Origin: JBHFEI01 sp041928815
GTDB taxonomy: Bacteria > Pseudomonadota > Alphaproteobacteria > Rhizobiales > Rhizobiaceae
Direction of reading: 5' to 3'
DNA length: 64,000 nucleotides
Assembly (NCBI RefSeq): GCF_041928815.1
Contig: NZ_JBHFEI010000001.1
Coordinates: 372,001-436,000, forward strand
Shown here: positions 62,845-64,000 of the stretch, in pieces
How the letters are laid out: each line of letters starts with the position of its first letter
Position numbering within the stretch: the first letter of the stretch is position 1
Notes under the pieces: generated by a model
The model's input: the letters and a program-made list of their open reading frames with translations, nothing else
Databases searched by the model: none
What the model was told of the DNA's origin: nothing
Translations under genes and position numbers: made by a program

Positions 62845-64000
62845 ATGGCGGTTCGAATTACCGCAAAAACATCAACAACGACGCCGTCGGCATCGACGTC
62901 GAGGCCTATCTGACCGGCCTGCCGACCACGTTCAGGCCGGTGGGCGAGGGCATGGTCAGCGGCCTCGACGGCAATTCCGGCAGCGAATAGCCGTCACCGA
63001 CGGCACGGCGGCCAATTACGGCGTCGTCGTCGGCGCCAGCGCGGGCCTTCTCAGCCGCGATCCGGCGACGGATATCGTCACCGGCACGGCCGATTCCGTC
63101 TCCTTCGGCACCGACAACCGCCTCAACAGCATTTCGCGCCGCTTCATCCTGGATTTCGAGCTGAAGATCGCGGGCCTCGGCATCACCGTCAACGACGACG
63201 TCAACACGCTGCTGACGACGCTGTCGACCGCCGACGCCTCCAGCGTCATCGAGAAGATCGGCGCGCTCGCCATCAACTTCGTCGGCTCCACCGGCGCCGA
63301 CCGGATGACCGGCTTCAGCCAGAACGACAAGCTCTATGGCTATATTGGCGACGACGTGTTCGCGGGCGGCGCGGGCAACGACACGCTGGTCGGCGGCAAT
63401 GGCAACGACACGCTGTCGGGCGGGGCCGGCAACGACAAGCTCGACGGCGGCGCGGACAATGACGTGCTCTCCGGCGGCGCAGGCCGTGACGTCATCCTCG
63501 GCGGCGCCGGCAACGACACGATCTCAGGCGGCGGCGACGTCGACAAGATCAGGGGCGGCGCCGGTGACGACAAGATTGCCGGCGACGAGGGCAACGACGT
63601 GCTGCAGGGCGATGCCGGCGACGACACGATCGACGGCGGCGCCGGCAATGACCGCATCCTCGGCGGCGAGGGCACCAACAGGCTTTTGGGCGGCGCCGGC
63701 AAGGACACGATCCTCGGCGGCGCCGACAACGACAAGCTCTACGGCAAGGGCGGCGACGACATCATCGATGGCGGCGACGGCAATGACACGATTGAAGGCG
63801 GCGATGGCAATAACCGCCTCACCGGCGGCAGGGGCGATGACGTCATCAATAGCGGAGCCGGCAATGACACGATCTTCGGCGGCGACGGCGATGATAGGAT
63901 CACATCGACTGGCGGTACCGACACGCTTGATGGTGGCGACGGCAACGATAGGATCTCATACCACGGCTGCGGTAACAGTCTGCTGATGGGGGGTGCCGGC
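62845..64000 (+). pseudogene. HasA-RTX copy 3, frameshifted and truncated by the window end
   Basis: Starts ATGGCGGTTCGAATTACCGC like copies 1 and 2, but one base is missing in an A-run (62865-62869) and another after GAATA (62985-62989), creating TAG at 62988. After correction the frame stays open to 64000 and reads through RTX repeats. In the corrected HasA-like domain LTY of copy 2 becomes LSR, so the heme tyrosine is Arg. Either a decaying third copy or two sequencing errors. Preceded at 62668-62844 by an AT-rich promoter-like patch. Confidence 0.75.

Noticed and set aside
60590..63960. Regularly spaced short repeats resembling a CRISPR array
   Set aside because: The units are in frame, degenerate, and code for GGxGxDxL RTX nonapeptides; there are no unique spacers of constant length and no cas genes.

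Overview
The window is GC-rich chromosomal DNA from an alphaproteobacterium, most likely a member of the Hyphomicrobiales (Rhizobiales), probably close to the Rhizobiaceae. The evidence is the rnpA-yidC-engB-argB order at the left end, a fructose ABC locus laid out like frcR/frcBCAK of Sinorhizobium meliloti, a heme-uptake locus of the hmu type with RirA-like iron operator motifs, and intergenic mosaic repeats that resemble rhizobial elements. Coding density is about 90 percent. I saw no rRNA, tRNA, CRISPR array, prophage or insertion sequence.

Layout. 1-9.7 kb: housekeeping genes (rnpA end, yidC, a DMT exporter, engB, argB, a HAD pyrimidine nucleotidase) with a fasciclin protein next to an ECF sigma/RskA-type anti-sigma pair, a membrane di-iron hydroxylase and an EF-hand protein. 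9.8-13.7 kb: a FecR-like protein, a CHASE2 adenylate cyclase overlapping a Crp/Fnr regulator, and a DoxX protein. 13.7-24 kb: fructose metabolism, with a ROK repressor and FucU-type mutarotase divergent from frcBCAK, then pyrC-pyrE, a fructokinase and pgi. 24-33.4 kb: acyl-CoA ligase, an MFS pump, an AI-2E family protein, an Lrp/D-amino-acid dehydrogenase pair, YceI, arylamine N-acetyltransferase and a cupin. 33.5-41.9 kb: two PNPOx-fold genes (one fused to GAF and a winged helix), an AraC/SDR pair, a secreted caspase-Sel1-peptidoglycan-binding protein, a LuxR regulator and a small lipoprotein. 42.1-54.5 kb: a LacI regulator and a large sugar-catabolic operon with its own ABC importer, two Gfo/Idh/MocA dehydrogenases (one divergent), two TIM-barrel isomerases, an RPE-family epimerase and a ROK kinase. 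54.6-64 kb: an iron/heme island.

The heme island is the most interesting part. It has an IsdG/HmuQ-like heme monooxygenase and a TonB-dependent heme receptor on the minus strand, and hmuTUV on the plus strand. Directly downstream are three tandem genes for proteins whose first ~145 residues look, by eye, like the HasA hemophore, fused to RTX calcium-binding repeats. The receptor/hmuT intergenic region and the region before the first HasA-RTX gene each carry a TGA-N9-TCA motif of the RirA iron-responsive type. Copies 1 and 2 keep a tyrosine where HasA has heme ligand Tyr75. Copy 3 has arginine there and carries two single-base deletions. I infer an iron-regulated, calcium-stabilised secreted hemophore system. 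Its type I secretion machinery is not in the window.
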